Origin: Gammaproteobacteria bacterium
Lineage (GTDB): Bacteria > Pseudomonadota > Gammaproteobacteria > Eutrophobiales > Eutrophobiaceae
NCBI GenBank assembly: GCA_022826885.1
Contig: JAJDUB010000068.1
Location: forward strand, 1-64,000
DNA: 64,000 bases
Reading direction: 5' to 3'
Shown: one piece after another, positions 1-7,442 of the stretch
Layout of the letters: every line of letters begins with the position of its first letter
Numbering within the stretch: position 1 is the stretch's first letter
Made by a program: the position numbers and the translations under genes
The notes under the pieces: generated by a model
What the model was told of the DNA's origin: nothing
Database searches by the model: none
What the model saw: the letters and a program-made list of their open reading frames with translations, nothing else

Positions 1-1
1 T

Positions 2-1108
2 TTAAATTATGCTGCGAATAATAAGAAGGAGATTTGTAAGCGTATCAAATTAATTTTGAGCAAACTTTCGATAGGAGGAGTTTCGTACGGCCTTCCGATT
101 GGTGGAAGTGCTGCGCGTTTGCTTTCCGAAGTAGTTCTAAATCGAACGGATCGACTGTTACACACAGAAGGAATACAGTTTTGCCGATTTGTTGATGACT
201 ACTATATTTTTGCCAACTCAGAAGAATCTGCAAGAAAATGTCTGGTCTACTTGAGCGATATTCTTCTAAGAAATGAGGGTTTATCCCTCAACCGAGGGAA
301 GACTCGTTTTATGACGAGAGAAGAGTTTTCGCGAACATCTGTAGTAGCTGAGGCTTCAGCTATGGAGACCGAGGACCACACTCAGGCTCAGGAGTTTTTT
401 AAGCTTCGGCTAAAGTATGATCCATATTCACCAACTGCGGAAGAAGATTACAATCACTTGCGCGATGAATTGGAGAAATTCGATATCGTAGGTATGCTTG
501 CACGGGAGTTTCGAAAGTCACGGATTGATGAAGCACTGACAAAGCAGCTTGTTAAATCTCTTAGGTACCTAGATGAAAGAACGCAGGAAGAAGCTCTTGA
601 AGCTCTAATATCCAACCTCGGCGTGCTCCATCCGATTTTCCCAACCATTTCGATCGTTGTTCGGGCTCTTATTCCAGAGTCTTCATCGAGCACTGCCGTA
701 GCGGTGTTTGAGCGTATTCGCGCTTTGCTATATGAGCAATCTCATATCCTACAGGTTCCAGCAAACTTGGCATTTGCTCTTCGGTTATTGGCAGACGATC
801 CCTCCGATGAGGCAAATGCCGCTCTGGCCCAGATATATAATAAAACAGATAATTTGTTGATTCGCAGAGACGTAATCTTGTGTATGGCAAGACGAGGTGT
901 TGAATACTGGTTGGGAGATGTAATTCGTAGTGCGGCGACAACTGACCTGTGGCTCAGGAGGGCATTAATTTCTGGATCATTCATTCTTGGTGATGAGGGC
1001 GAACACTGGCGAAATAGAATTAAACGGGAACTACATACGGTGGACAAAGAGTTTATGAAATGGGTTGATTCTAAATACGAAATCGATGCATGGAAGTTGC
1101 CCGTATGA
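2..1108 (+). CDS. Reverse transcriptase of the defence-associated (DRT/Abi-like) kind, 5' truncated by the window edge
   Basis: The frame is open from base 2, so the N-terminal part, including RT motif A, lies outside the window. What remains starts near motif B (GLPIGG at 83-100), then motif C with the catalytic Asp pair (RFVDDYYIFA, about 185-215) and a motif D-like stretch (LSLNRGKT). After the RT core come about 230 residues rich in alpha helices, with HEAT-like spacing. There is no maturase X domain, no HNH domain and no intron RNA, so a group II intron is unlikely. RTs with this kind of helical tail (AbiA, AbiK and other UG/DRT groups) act in phage defence. The stop codon overlaps the next gene as ATGA, so the two are translationally coupled. 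Base composition is AT-rich compared with the nuo region, suggesting transfer. The exact RT class cannot be given without the missing part. Confidence 0.8.
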   Translation, partial: LNYAANNKKEICKRIKLILSKLSIGGVSYGLPIGGSAARLLSEVVLNRTDRLLHTEGIQFCRFVDDYYIFANSEESARKCLVYLSDILLRNEGLSLNRGKTRFMTREEFSRTSVVAEASAMETEDHTQAQEFFKLRLKYDPYSPTAEEDYNHLRDELEKFDIVGMLAREFRKSRIDEALTKQLVKSLRYLDERTQEEALEALISNLGVLHPIFPTISIVVRALIPESSSSTAVAVFERIRALLYEQSHILQVPANLAFALRLLADDPSDEANAALAQIYNKTDNLLIRRDVILCMARRGVEYWLGDVIRSAATTDLWLRRALISGSFILGDEGEHWRNRIKRELHTVDKEFMKWVDSKYEIDAWKLPV

Positions 1109-1818
1109 TTAACGAGAAAATGTTTATTTCGTCCCACCAATCGTTTTGGCTTGGGGTAGCTCCCATGCTATCGCAGTTCGTGAAAACGCGGAACCCGCAT
1201 CTTGAACGTATTACGAAACCCTTTAATCTGACCACAGGCGATAATAGAGGTCTGATTGGTGAGTTAACATTTCGGTTATTTGCTGTAAGTTACCAGAGAT
1301 CGTGCAAAGCAACGGAGTTAGATGAAATGGAAGTACGACATTGCGTAGAGCGAAGCGTTGAGTTTATTCAGCGTTTTAGAGCGTTTTCCAGACAACCGGT
1401 CTTACATGCATCCCTTGAGGGAATTAATGAGGCCTCACAATTGGCGGACCGATTGGTTAATTTCTTTAATTCAGAAATTACGGACTTGAAATTGTGGCCC
1501 GTGTTTCCTGGTTGCGGCTGGCTTGATCCAGGTGAAGGGGATGTAATAGGAGGCTCGACACTTTACGAAATAAAATGTGGCCAATCCAGAATTAAGGGTA
1601 AAGATATAAAACAAATTCTTTGCTATTTGGCACTAAATTATGCATCCAATGCATATGAAATCGACAGGATTTGCTTATACAACCCGCGAACGGGGCTAGT
1701 ATTGCGGTGCATGGTGGATTCACTTTGTCGCGACGTTGCAGGAGTCGCGGCCCCGTTATTATTGGGAGATATCGTCGAATACGTCTCCGAACCTAGTTGG
1801 ACCTTGGAAGGTGTGTGA
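1105..1818 (+). CDS. PD-(D/E)XK-type nuclease-like protein coupled to the reverse transcriptase
   Basis: Product of 237 residues starting at the ATG that overlaps the RT stop (ATGA); an in-frame ATG at 1090 is possible but less likely. I do not recognise the whole protein. Residues 143-175 fit a PD-(D/E)XK nuclease core: an Asp in GEGD (D146), then E155-I-K157 in LYEIKCG, then a downstream Gln in KDIKQ (Q170). The N-terminal 130 residues have no recognisable motif. It shares the RT gene's AT-rich composition and reading direction, and nothing else follows on this strand for over 900 bases, so the two probably form a two-gene operon. A role as the effector or processing nuclease of an RT-based defence system is inference. 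Confidence 0.7.
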   Translation: MINEKMFISSHQSFWLGVAPMLSQFVKTRNPHLERITKPFNLTTGDNRGLIGELTFRLFAVSYQRSCKATELDEMEVRHCVERSVEFIQRFRAFSRQPVLHASLEGINEASQLADRLVNFFNSEITDLKLWPVFPGCGWLDPGEGDVIGGSTLYEIKCGQSRIKGKDIKQILCYLALNYASNAYEIDRICLYNPRTGLVLRCMVDSLCRDVAGVAAPLLLGDIVEYVSEPSWTLEGV

Positions 1819-1862
1819 AAGTAGTAAATGTGATCGTGGATTAGCTTGCCTGCGCTCTTTCT

Positions 1863-1878
1863 CCTCTCGTCCGAGAGG
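1863..1878. other. Small hairpin after the RT-nuclease pair
   Basis: Inverted repeat CCTCTCG / CGAGAGG separated by 2 bases, 45 bases after the nuclease stop codon. There is no T-run after it, so it is only a weak terminator candidate. The rest of 1819-1936 shows no gene. Confidence 0.3.
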
Positions 1879-1936
1879 TGTCCATTGAATCCTGTATTTA
1901 TCTTAATCTAAGAGCAGTTTAGGCAGTAAAAATTAA

Positions 1937-2515
1937 TCAATACATCTCAAAATACTCCCGATGCTCCCAATCCGTCACATGCGCCAGAAACCGCCCAATC
2001 TCCGCCCTCTTAATCAGCAGAAAATGATCTACAAACCGATCCCCGAACCCATCCCTCAACACCACTGACCCATCCAGCGCCTCCACCGCCTCCATCAACG
2101 ATCTCGGCATGGCCGGCCTGTCGGTCTGCCGGTAAGGATCGTCCCGCACCGGCTCCCCCGGGTCCGTCCCTTTCCGGATCCCGCCCAGTCCCGCATAAAT
2201 CTGCGACGCCATGTACAGGTAAGGATTCGCCGAAGGCTCCCCGGACCACAACGACTGGTGCAGGTGCCACCCGCTTGAATAGACATTGGGCAGGGCGGGT
2301 TTCGCCATGAAGCTGGCCAGCAGGCCGTGACGCCGCATCAGGTGCTTGACCGCGGAGCGGAACAGCAGCAGGGAATCGGCCGCGGCGAGGCCGTTCAGGG
2401 GATTGAACGTCACCTCGAACTGGCCCGGCCCCCATTCGGCCTCGATGGTGCGCAGGGGCAGTTCCAGCCCCGTGATGTAATCGAACTCCTGGTCCTTCGA
2501 CGCCGAACTCTGCCG
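1937..2515 (-). pseudogene. Glutamine-synthetase-family enzyme, C-terminal remnant
   Basis: About 193 codons read as the C-terminal part of a GlnA/GlnT-family ligase. They include the segment TIEAEWGPGQFEVTFNP, the nucleotide/metal-site segment GWHLHQSLW, and the closing region with DRFVDHFLLIK and WEHREYFEMY. Family members are about 440-480 residues, so more than half is missing. In this frame a stop codon (complement of 2516-2518) lies directly upstream with no start codon before the conserved part. The DNA beyond the break belongs to a different decayed gene. This is therefore a 5'-truncated relic, not a functional gene. GS-like ligases of this branch often glutamylate amines or polyamines; the former substrate cannot be known. 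Confidence 0.8.
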
Positions 2516-2639
2516 TCAAATATCGCCCCAGCGCGGCGACAATCTGTTTACCGTAAACCGGACGTTTTTCCCGGATAATGTCACGGTGGATGCGCTATCC
2601 AATTCTCCAGAAAAGCATGGTGAGTGTGGCGTTGGATAA
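2505..2639 (-). pseudogene. Remnant of a DUF1016 (YhcG-like) nuclease N-terminal domain with an internal stop
   Basis: Reading the complement from about 2639 downwards gives a stretch resembling the DUF1016 N-terminal domain: ATLTMLFWRIG, then a TAG stop (complement of 2595-2597), then RIHRDIIREKRPVYGKQ and ALGRYLTAEFG. The pattern matches the family's YWxIGxRI...YGKQIVxxLxxxLxxEFG. The similarity stops where the glutamine-synthetase remnant begins, in a different frame. DUF1016 proteins are PD-(D/E)XK-superfamily nucleases found in defence and mobile contexts. Only about 45 codons remain. Identification is from memory of the family pattern and needs a profile search. Confidence 0.45.
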
Positions 2640-2691
2640 GTTGGAGGAGTTATCCTGATTGCCCCATAATATTCCAATATTTTATTAATTA

Positions 2692-2729
2692 TGGAGTAAT
2701 AAACTCCAATTTTATTTGAAAAATGGAGT
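2692..2729. promoter_or_regulatory. Operator-like TGGAGT palindrome and third half-site
   Basis: A perfect palindrome TGGAGT-AATAA-ACTCCA lies at 2692-2708. A third TGGAGT at 2724-2729 falls inside the spacer of the promoter below. The two direct copies are 32 bases apart, about three helical turns. This is what an autoregulatory operator would look like; no regulator gene is adjacent. Confidence 0.45.
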
Positions 2730-2744
2730 TTTCATGTGTATAAT
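2716..2744 (+). promoter_or_regulatory. Sigma70-type promoter of the AAA ATPase gene, likely leaderless
   Basis: TTGAAA (2716-2721), a 17-base spacer and a perfect TATAAT (2739-2744). Transcription would start about 7 bases further on, at or next to the A of the ATG at 2751, so the mRNA would have no leader. There is no Shine-Dalgarno sequence before either possible start. Confidence 0.6.
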
Positions 2745-2750
2745 GGCGGC

Positions 2751-3884
2751 ATGTATCCAAGAATTTTCGTTCCTCCGGAACAGCAAAGCTACTTTCTTTT
2801 CGGGCCGAGGGGCACCGGCAAGAGTGTCTTTACAGGGAATTTCTACAAGCAAGGTCTTTTTTTCGACCTCCTTGACTCGCGCATCTACAACGAATTCATG
2901 GCTGACCCTGGCAGGTTATTTCGCAGAATCCCGGAGGGATTCAACGATTGGGTAATTATCGATGAAGTGCAAAAGGTCCCGGCATTGTTGAACGAGGTTC
3001 ATCGCCTGGTCGAAAACCGCCGTATCCGGTTTGTGCTTACCGGGTCGAGTGCGCGCCGTTTGCGCAGGGATAACGTGAATTTGCTGGCCGGACGGGCCTT
3101 GACATGTCGTTTGCATCCGCTGACTGCCGCGGAACTGGGCACGGATTTCGACCTGGCACGCGCATTGAGATATGGGCAGTTACCCATGGCCTGTACGTCC
3201 GCTGATCCGGAAATGTTCCTGCAAAGCTATGTGCGGACTTACCTGCAGGAAGAAATACAACAGGAAGGATTGACGCGCAACCTGCCGGCGTTTAGCCGTT
3301 TCCTGGAAGCGGCGTCTTTTTCCCAGGGTTCGCCGTTGAACGTATCGGCCATAGCCAGGGATTGCGCGGTAAACCGCAAGGTGGTGGAAAACTATTTCTC
3401 AATCCTGCGAGACACCCTGGTGTCGTACGAAATTCCGGTGTTTACCAAAAGGGCGAAACGCGCCCTGATACAGAGCGCCAAGTTCTATTTTTTCGACGCG
3501 GGCGTTTTCCGAGCGCTGCGGCCCGCAGGTCCTTATGACTCCGACTCCGAGGCGGAAGGCGCCGCGCTGGAAACTCTCGTCCTGCAGGAAATTGCCGCCC
3601 GGAATGATTACCGGCGCTGGAATTACGGCATCTATTACTGGCGCACCCGGCAGGGCGCGGAAGTTGACTTTGTGCTTTATGGCGCGCGCGGCTTCAAGGC
3701 GATCGAGGTAAAACACTCAGGCCGTATCCGCCGTGAAGATTTCAAGGGACTCAGACAGTTCAAGCAGGAGTATCCTGAAGCGGAACCGGTTTTTCTTTAC
3801 TCAGGAGATAGGCGTTTCCATGAAGACGGTATAGAGATTGTTCCCGTGGAAATGTTTCTGCGGGAGGTGGAGGAATATATTTAA
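2751..3884 (+). CDS. AAA-type ATPase with DUF4143 domain
   Basis: Product of 377 residues. It has a Walker A motif GPRGTGKS (18-25), a Walker B VIIDE (68-72) and a TGSS sensor-like motif near 97-100. A DUF4143-type C-terminal half follows, containing a PD-(D/E)XK-like segment (GAEVDFVL then AIEVKHSG, about 305-330). This is the common AAA_14/DUF4143 family, which is widespread, often horizontally spread, and of unknown biological role. The start at 2751 gives the family's usual MYPR N-terminus and fits the promoter. An ATG at 2736 would add five residues but overlaps the -10 box, so it is rejected. The gene stands alone between a decayed region and the nuo operon. Confidence 0.85.
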   Translation: MYPRIFVPPEQQSYFLFGPRGTGKSVFTGNFYKQGLFFDLLDSRIYNEFMADPGRLFRRIPEGFNDWVIIDEVQKVPALLNEVHRLVENRRIRFVLTGSSARRLRRDNVNLLAGRALTCRLHPLTAAELGTDFDLARALRYGQLPMACTSADPEMFLQSYVRTYLQEEIQQEGLTRNLPAFSRFLEAASFSQGSPLNVSAIARDCAVNRKVVENYFSILRDTLVSYEIPVFTKRAKRALIQSAKFYFFDAGVFRALRPAGPYDSDSEAEGAALETLVLQEIAARNDYRRWNYGIYYWRTRQGAEVDFVLYGARGFKAIEVKHSGRIRREDFKGLRQFKQEYPEAEPVFLYSGDRRFHEDGIEIVPVEMFLREVEEYI

Positions 3885-3942
3885 GGGAATATCATCTGCA
3901 ACGCGACTATGCCATGCGGTCGAATAACCGCCTGGTTATCCT

Positions 3943-3985
3943 GGGGTCAGAGTAAAAATTCTACCGAATTTCTTACTCTGACCCC
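3943..3985 (+). repeat. REP-like hairpin element, copy 1
   Basis: Stem GGGGTCAGAGTAA / TTACTCTGACCCC (13 bp), a one-base bulge, an inner stem AAATTC/GAATTT and a 4-base loop. It lies between the ATPase gene and nuoA, 92 bases before the nuoA start. Confidence 0.9.
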
Positions 3986-4065
3986 TCATATCCTCTGGCT
4001 CGCGCCGACCCGCATCAAATATAATTTTTCAAACAACGATCATTTTTTTCTCCGCCTGATGCGGG

Positions 4066-4071
4066 TATAAT
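4066..4071 (+). promoter_or_regulatory. -10 box of nuoA, implying a leaderless or very short-leader mRNA
   Basis: A perfect TATAAT ends 6 bases before the nuoA ATG (4078), and those 6 bases are T followed by Cs with no ribosome-binding site. The matching -35 region would fall in the T-run near 4043-4048, which is a poor match. If this box is used, transcription starts at or very near the ATG. Confidence 0.45.
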
Positions 4072-4077
4072 CCCCCC

Positions 4078-4434
4078 ATGCTGGAAAACTACCTGCCAAT
4101 ACTGATATTTCTTGTCGTCGGACTCATTTTCGGGGGCATTTTGTTTGTGCTGGGCTATTTCCTGGGGCCGAATCGCCCGGACAGCGCCAAGCAATCCCCT
4201 TACGAATGCGGTTTCGACGCCTTCGAGGACGCCAGGGTTCAATTCGACGTGCGTTATTACCTGATTGCCATCCTGTTCATCATTTTTGACCTGGAGATCG
4301 CCTTCTTCTTCCCCTGGGCGGTTGCCTTGCGCGACGTGGGAATGGTCGGCTTCTGGGCCATGATGCTGTTTCTTGCGGTCCTGGTTGTCGGGTTTATCTA
4401 TGAGTGGCGTAAAGGAGCGCTGGAATGGGAGTAA
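4078..4434 (+). CDS. nuoA: NADH-quinone oxidoreductase subunit A
   Basis: 118 residues with three membrane helices. The conserved loop after helix 1 reads [14 protein letters not shown], where the quinone-proximal Cys of this subunit sits, and is followed by [18 protein letters not shown]. This is typical of NuoA/ND3. It is the first gene of the complex I operon; complex I couples NADH oxidation to quinone reduction and proton pumping in the inner membrane. The ATG follows a TATAAT box by six bases and has no Shine-Dalgarno sequence. The end overlaps nuoB by 10 bases. Confidence 0.97.
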   Translation: MLENYLPILIFLVVGLIFGGILFVLGYFLGPNRPDSAKQSPYECGFDAFEDARVQFDVRYYLIAILFIIFDLEIAFFFPWAVALRDVGMVGFWAMMLFLAVLVVGFIYEWRKGALEWE

Positions 4435-4934
4435 TACAGGCATCGGAAATGAACCCCGAGGAGAAAATTCACCATCAGGGTATAGTCACCACCACGGTGG
4501 ACAACCTGGTGAACTGGGCGCGTACCGGTTCTTTATGGCCGATGACGTTCGGGCTTGCCTGTTGCGCGGTGGAGATGATGCACGCCGGCGCCGCCCGTTA
4601 CGACCTGGACCGGTTCGGGGTCATATTCCGTCCCAGTCCCAGGCAATCCGACGTGATGATCGTTGCCGGGACCCTGGTAAACAAGATGGCCCCGGCGTTA
4701 CGCAGAGTCTATGACCAGATGCCGGATCCCAAGTGGGTGATTTCCATGGGATCCTGCGCCAACGGGGGAGGCTACTACCATTACTCCTATTCCGTAGTGC
4801 GCGGTTGCGACCGAATCGTTCCGGTGGATATCTATGTGCCGGGTTGTCCCCCTACGGCAGAAGCCCTGCTGTTCGGCGTGTTGCAATTACAGAAAAAGAT
4901 CAAGCGTACCAGCACCAATACGATAAGAAGATAG
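4425..4934 (+). CDS. nuoB: NADH-quinone oxidoreductase subunit B
   Basis: 169 residues. It carries ligands of the terminal [4Fe-4S] cluster N2: the tandem C46-C47 in [11 protein letters not shown]111 in GSCANGGG and C141 in VPGCPPTAE. This is the subunit that passes electrons to quinone at the junction of the peripheral and membrane arms. The start at 4425 overlaps the end of nuoA; an internal Met (MNPEEK, 4449) is an alternative because the first eight residues are not conserved in the family. Confidence 0.97.
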   Translation: MGVIQASEMNPEEKIHHQGIVTTTVDNLVNWARTGSLWPMTFGLACCAVEMMHAGAARYDLDRFGVIFRPSPRQSDVMIVAGTLVNKMAPALRRVYDQMPDPKWVISMGSCANGGGYYHYSYSVVRGCDRIVPVDIYVPGCPPTAEALLFGVLQLQKKIKRTSTNTIRR

Positions 4935-4950
4935 GACAGTTTTACCTTAC

Positions 4951-5625
4951 ATGGATACGCTTCTCAACGACCTGCGCGAACGCCTGGGCGCCAAAATCGT
5001 CAGGGACAAGCTGGAAACAGGCCAGCTCACTATAGAGGTCAAGGCCGCCGACATCACCGAAGTCTGTCTCGTCCTGCGGGACGATGAGGCCCTGGCGTTC
5101 AACCAGTTGAGCGACCTGTGCGGCCTCGATTACCTGTCATACGGCAAGGCGGATTGGGAAACCCGGGACACGACCCGGACCGGTTTCAGCCGCGGCGTCA
5201 GCCAGGGCGTGTATATCGATACTCCGGATATTGAAGACCGCTTCGCTGTGGTCTATCACCTGCTGTCCCTGAAACACAACCGGCGCCTCAGGGTACGCAG
5301 TTTTGTATCCGGCCAGCCGCCGAAGATCGCTTCGGTCACCCCAATCTGGGCCGGCGCCAACTGGTTCGAACGTGAAGCCTTCGACCTGTTCGGAATCCTG
5401 TTCGACGGCCATCCGGACCTGAGACGCATCCTGACCGACTACGGCTTCAGGGGACACCCGTTCCGCAAGGATTTCCCGCTGGAGGGCAACGTGGAAGTCC
5501 GCTACGACCCCGAGGAAGGGAGGGTGGTGTACCAGCCGGTCTCGATCAAGAATCGCGTTCTTGTGCCCAAGACGATCAGACAAGATAACCGTTATACCGG
5601 ATCGGGAGAGAGCCGTGGTGGTTGA
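4951..5625 (+). CDS. nuoC: NADH-quinone oxidoreductase subunit C
   Basis: 224 residues, the 30-kDa subunit of the peripheral arm. The signature [24 protein letters not shown] is present around residues 130-153, followed by [13 protein letters not shown]. It is a separate gene here, unlike the fused nuoCD of Escherichia coli. It starts 16 bases after nuoB. A hairpin element with a following T-run separates it from nuoD. Confidence 0.97.
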   Translation: MDTLLNDLRERLGAKIVRDKLETGQLTIEVKAADITEVCLVLRDDEALAFNQLSDLCGLDYLSYGKADWETRDTTRTGFSRGVSQGVYIDTPDIEDRFAVVYHLLSLKHNRRLRVRSFVSGQPPKIASVTPIWAGANWFEREAFDLFGILFDGHPDLRRILTDYGFRGHPFRKDFPLEGNVEVRYDPEEGRVVYQPVSIKNRVLVPKTIRQDNRYTGSGESRGG

Positions 5626-5645
5626 CCTGGTTGCCAATGATACTT

Positions 5646-5688
5646 GGGGTCAGAGTAAAAATTCTGTCGAATTTCTTACTCTGACCCC
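5646..5688 (+). repeat. REP-like hairpin element, copy 2, terminator-like
   Basis: Same 13 + 6 bp hairpin with a TGTC loop, placed between nuoC and nuoD. It is followed within 4 bases by a run of seven T (5693-5699), so RNA made from it has the form of an intrinsic terminator within the operon. No ribosome-binding site is visible between it and the nuoD start. Confidence 0.9.
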
Positions 5689-5703
5689 TGGGTTTTTTTA
5701 ACA

Positions 5704-6957
5704 ATGCCTGAAATCCGCAACATGACCATGAATTTCGGCCCGCAGCACCCGGCGGCGCACGGCGTGTTGCGACTGGTGCTGGAGATGGACGGCGAAGTGA
5801 TCGAGCGCGCCGACCCGCATATCGGCCTGTTGCACCGGGCTACCGAAAAACTGGCCGAGAGCAAACCCTATAACCAGAGTATCGGTTACATGGACCGTCT
5901 CGATTACGTCTCCATGATGTGCAATGAACACGCATACGTTCTGGCCATCGAAAAACTGCTGGGCATAACCCCGCCCGTCCGGGCCCGTTATATCCGGGTC
6001 ATGTTCGATGAGATTACCCGCGTGCTGAACCACCTGATGTGGCTGGGTGCGCACGGGCTGGATATCGGCGCCATGAGCATGTTCCTGTACTGCTTCCGGG
6101 AACGGGAGGACCTGATGGACTGCTACGAGGCGGTATCGGGAACGAGAATGCACGCAACCTATTACCGTCCGGGGGGTGTATACCGGGACCTGCCGGCGGA
6201 AATGCCGCGCTACCAGGAAACATCAAACCGTTCCAGGGCAGAGGTAAAAAAGCTGAACGAGAAGCGCCAGGGTTCCCTGCTCGATTTTATTGCGGCGTTC
6301 GTCGAACGTTTTCCGGGATGTATCGACGAGTATGAAACCCTGTTGACCGATAACCGTATCTGGAAACAGCGCACGGTGGGAATAGGCGTTGTCCCGCCGG
6401 AGCGGGCGATAGAGCTCGGCTTTACCGGTCCCATGCTGCGCGGGTCGGGCGTGGAATGGGACCTGCGCAGGAAGCAGCCTTACGAGGTGTACGATCAACT
6501 GGACTTCGCCATCCCCGTCGGCGTCAACGGCGATTGTTACGATCGATACCTGGTGCGCGTCGAGGAAATGCGCCAGTCAACCGCCATCATCAGCCAGTGC
6601 GTTGACTGGTTGCGGGACAATCCCGGACCGGTCATCATCGATGATCATAAACTGGTCCCCCCGCAGCGGGAGACGATGAAGGATGACATGGAGTCGCTGA
6701 TCCATCATTTCAAACTGTTTACCGAAGGTTACTGCGTGCCGGAAGGTGAAGTATATGCAGCCGTTGAACACCCGAAAGGGGAGTTCGGGATATACCTGGT
6801 ATCGGACGGGGCCAACAAACCCTACCGGCTTAAGGTACGCGCCCCCGGGTTTGTCCACCTGTCGTCCCTGGATGAAATGGTGCAGGGCCACATGCTTGCT
6901 GACGTTGTTGCGATGATTGGGACTCAGGATATCGTATTTGGCGAAATTGACAGATGA
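5704..6957 (+). CDS. nuoD: NADH-quinone oxidoreductase subunit D
   Basis: 417 residues, the 49-kDa subunit that forms the quinone pocket with NuoB. Family signatures: [23 protein letters not shown] at the N-terminus, then [11 protein letters not shown], and [23 protein letters not shown]. The C-terminal end, DIVFGEIDR, is canonical. The start ATG lies 15 bases after a hairpin element, with only a T-rich stretch between and no Shine-Dalgarno sequence. The stop overlaps the nuoE start as ATGATGA. Confidence 0.97.
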   Translation: MPEIRNMTMNFGPQHPAAHGVLRLVLEMDGEVIERADPHIGLLHRATEKLAESKPYNQSIGYMDRLDYVSMMCNEHAYVLAIEKLLGITPPVRARYIRVMFDEITRVLNHLMWLGAHGLDIGAMSMFLYCFREREDLMDCYEAVSGTRMHATYYRPGGVYRDLPAEMPRYQETSNRSRAEVKKLNEKRQGSLLDFIAAFVERFPGCIDEYETLLTDNRIWKQRTVGIGVVPPERAIELGFTGPMLRGSGVEWDLRRKQPYEVYDQLDFAIPVGVNGDCYDRYLVRVEEMRQSTAIISQCVDWLRDNPGPVIIDDHKLVPPQRETMKDDMESLIHHFKLFTEGYCVPEGEVYAAVEHPKGEFGIYLVSDGANKPYRLKVRAPGFVHLSSLDEMVQGHMLADVVAMIGTQDIVFGEIDR

Positions 6958-7442
6958 TGAGTAAGAGACTATCAAGACACGTCAAGGCGGAAATCGATCG
7001 CTGGACCGCGATTTTTCCGGCGGATCAGAAGCAGTCCGCCGTACTCGCGGCATTGCGCGAGGCGCAGCATGAGAACAAGGGCTTCCTGACCAGGGAGTTG
7101 ATGGACGCGGTGGCCGACTACCTGGAGATGCCGCGCATCGCGGTATACGAAGTCGCCAGTTTTTATTCCATGCTGGAGACCGAACCCTGCGGCCGCCACA
7201 GCGTGTCCGTATGCACCAATATCTCCTGCATGCTTCGGGGCGCGGATGATATCGTCGCCCATATCGAGAATAAACTGGGTATAAAAGTCGGGGAGAGCAC
7301 CGGGGACGACCGCATTTACCTGAAGCAGGAAGAGGAATGCCTGGCAGCCTGCTGCGGCGCTCCCATGATGATGGTGGATCATAAGTACTATGAGAACCTG
7401 ACCCCCGAGATTGTGGACCAGGTGCTGGACGGGCTGAAATAA
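6954..7442 (+). CDS. nuoE: NADH-quinone oxidoreductase subunit E
   Basis: 162 residues, the 24-kDa thioredoxin-like subunit binding [2Fe-2S] cluster N1a. The four ligands are visible as C87 and C92 (CTNISC) and C129 and C133 (CLAACCGAP). It works with NuoF and NuoG in the NADH-oxidising module. The start overlaps the nuoD stop; the second Met (6957) is an equally good start. Its stop codon TAATG overlaps the nuoF start by one base. Confidence 0.96.
   Translation: MMSKRLSRHVKAEIDRWTAIFPADQKQSAVLAALREAQHENKGFLTRELMDAVADYLEMPRIAVYEVASFYSMLETEPCGRHSVSVCTNISCMLRGADDIVAHIENKLGIKVGESTGDDRIYLKQEEECLAACCGAPMMMVDHKYYENLTPEIVDQVLDGLK

Noticed and set aside
2-1108. Group II intron maturase or retron
   Set aside because: No maturase X or endonuclease domain and no intron or msr-msd RNA structure is visible; the C-terminal part is a long helical region instead. 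The missing N-terminus keeps this slightly open.
2736-2750. Upstream ATG (2736) as start of the AAA ATPase
   Set aside because: The codons overlap the TATAAT box and the family N-terminus begins at 2751.
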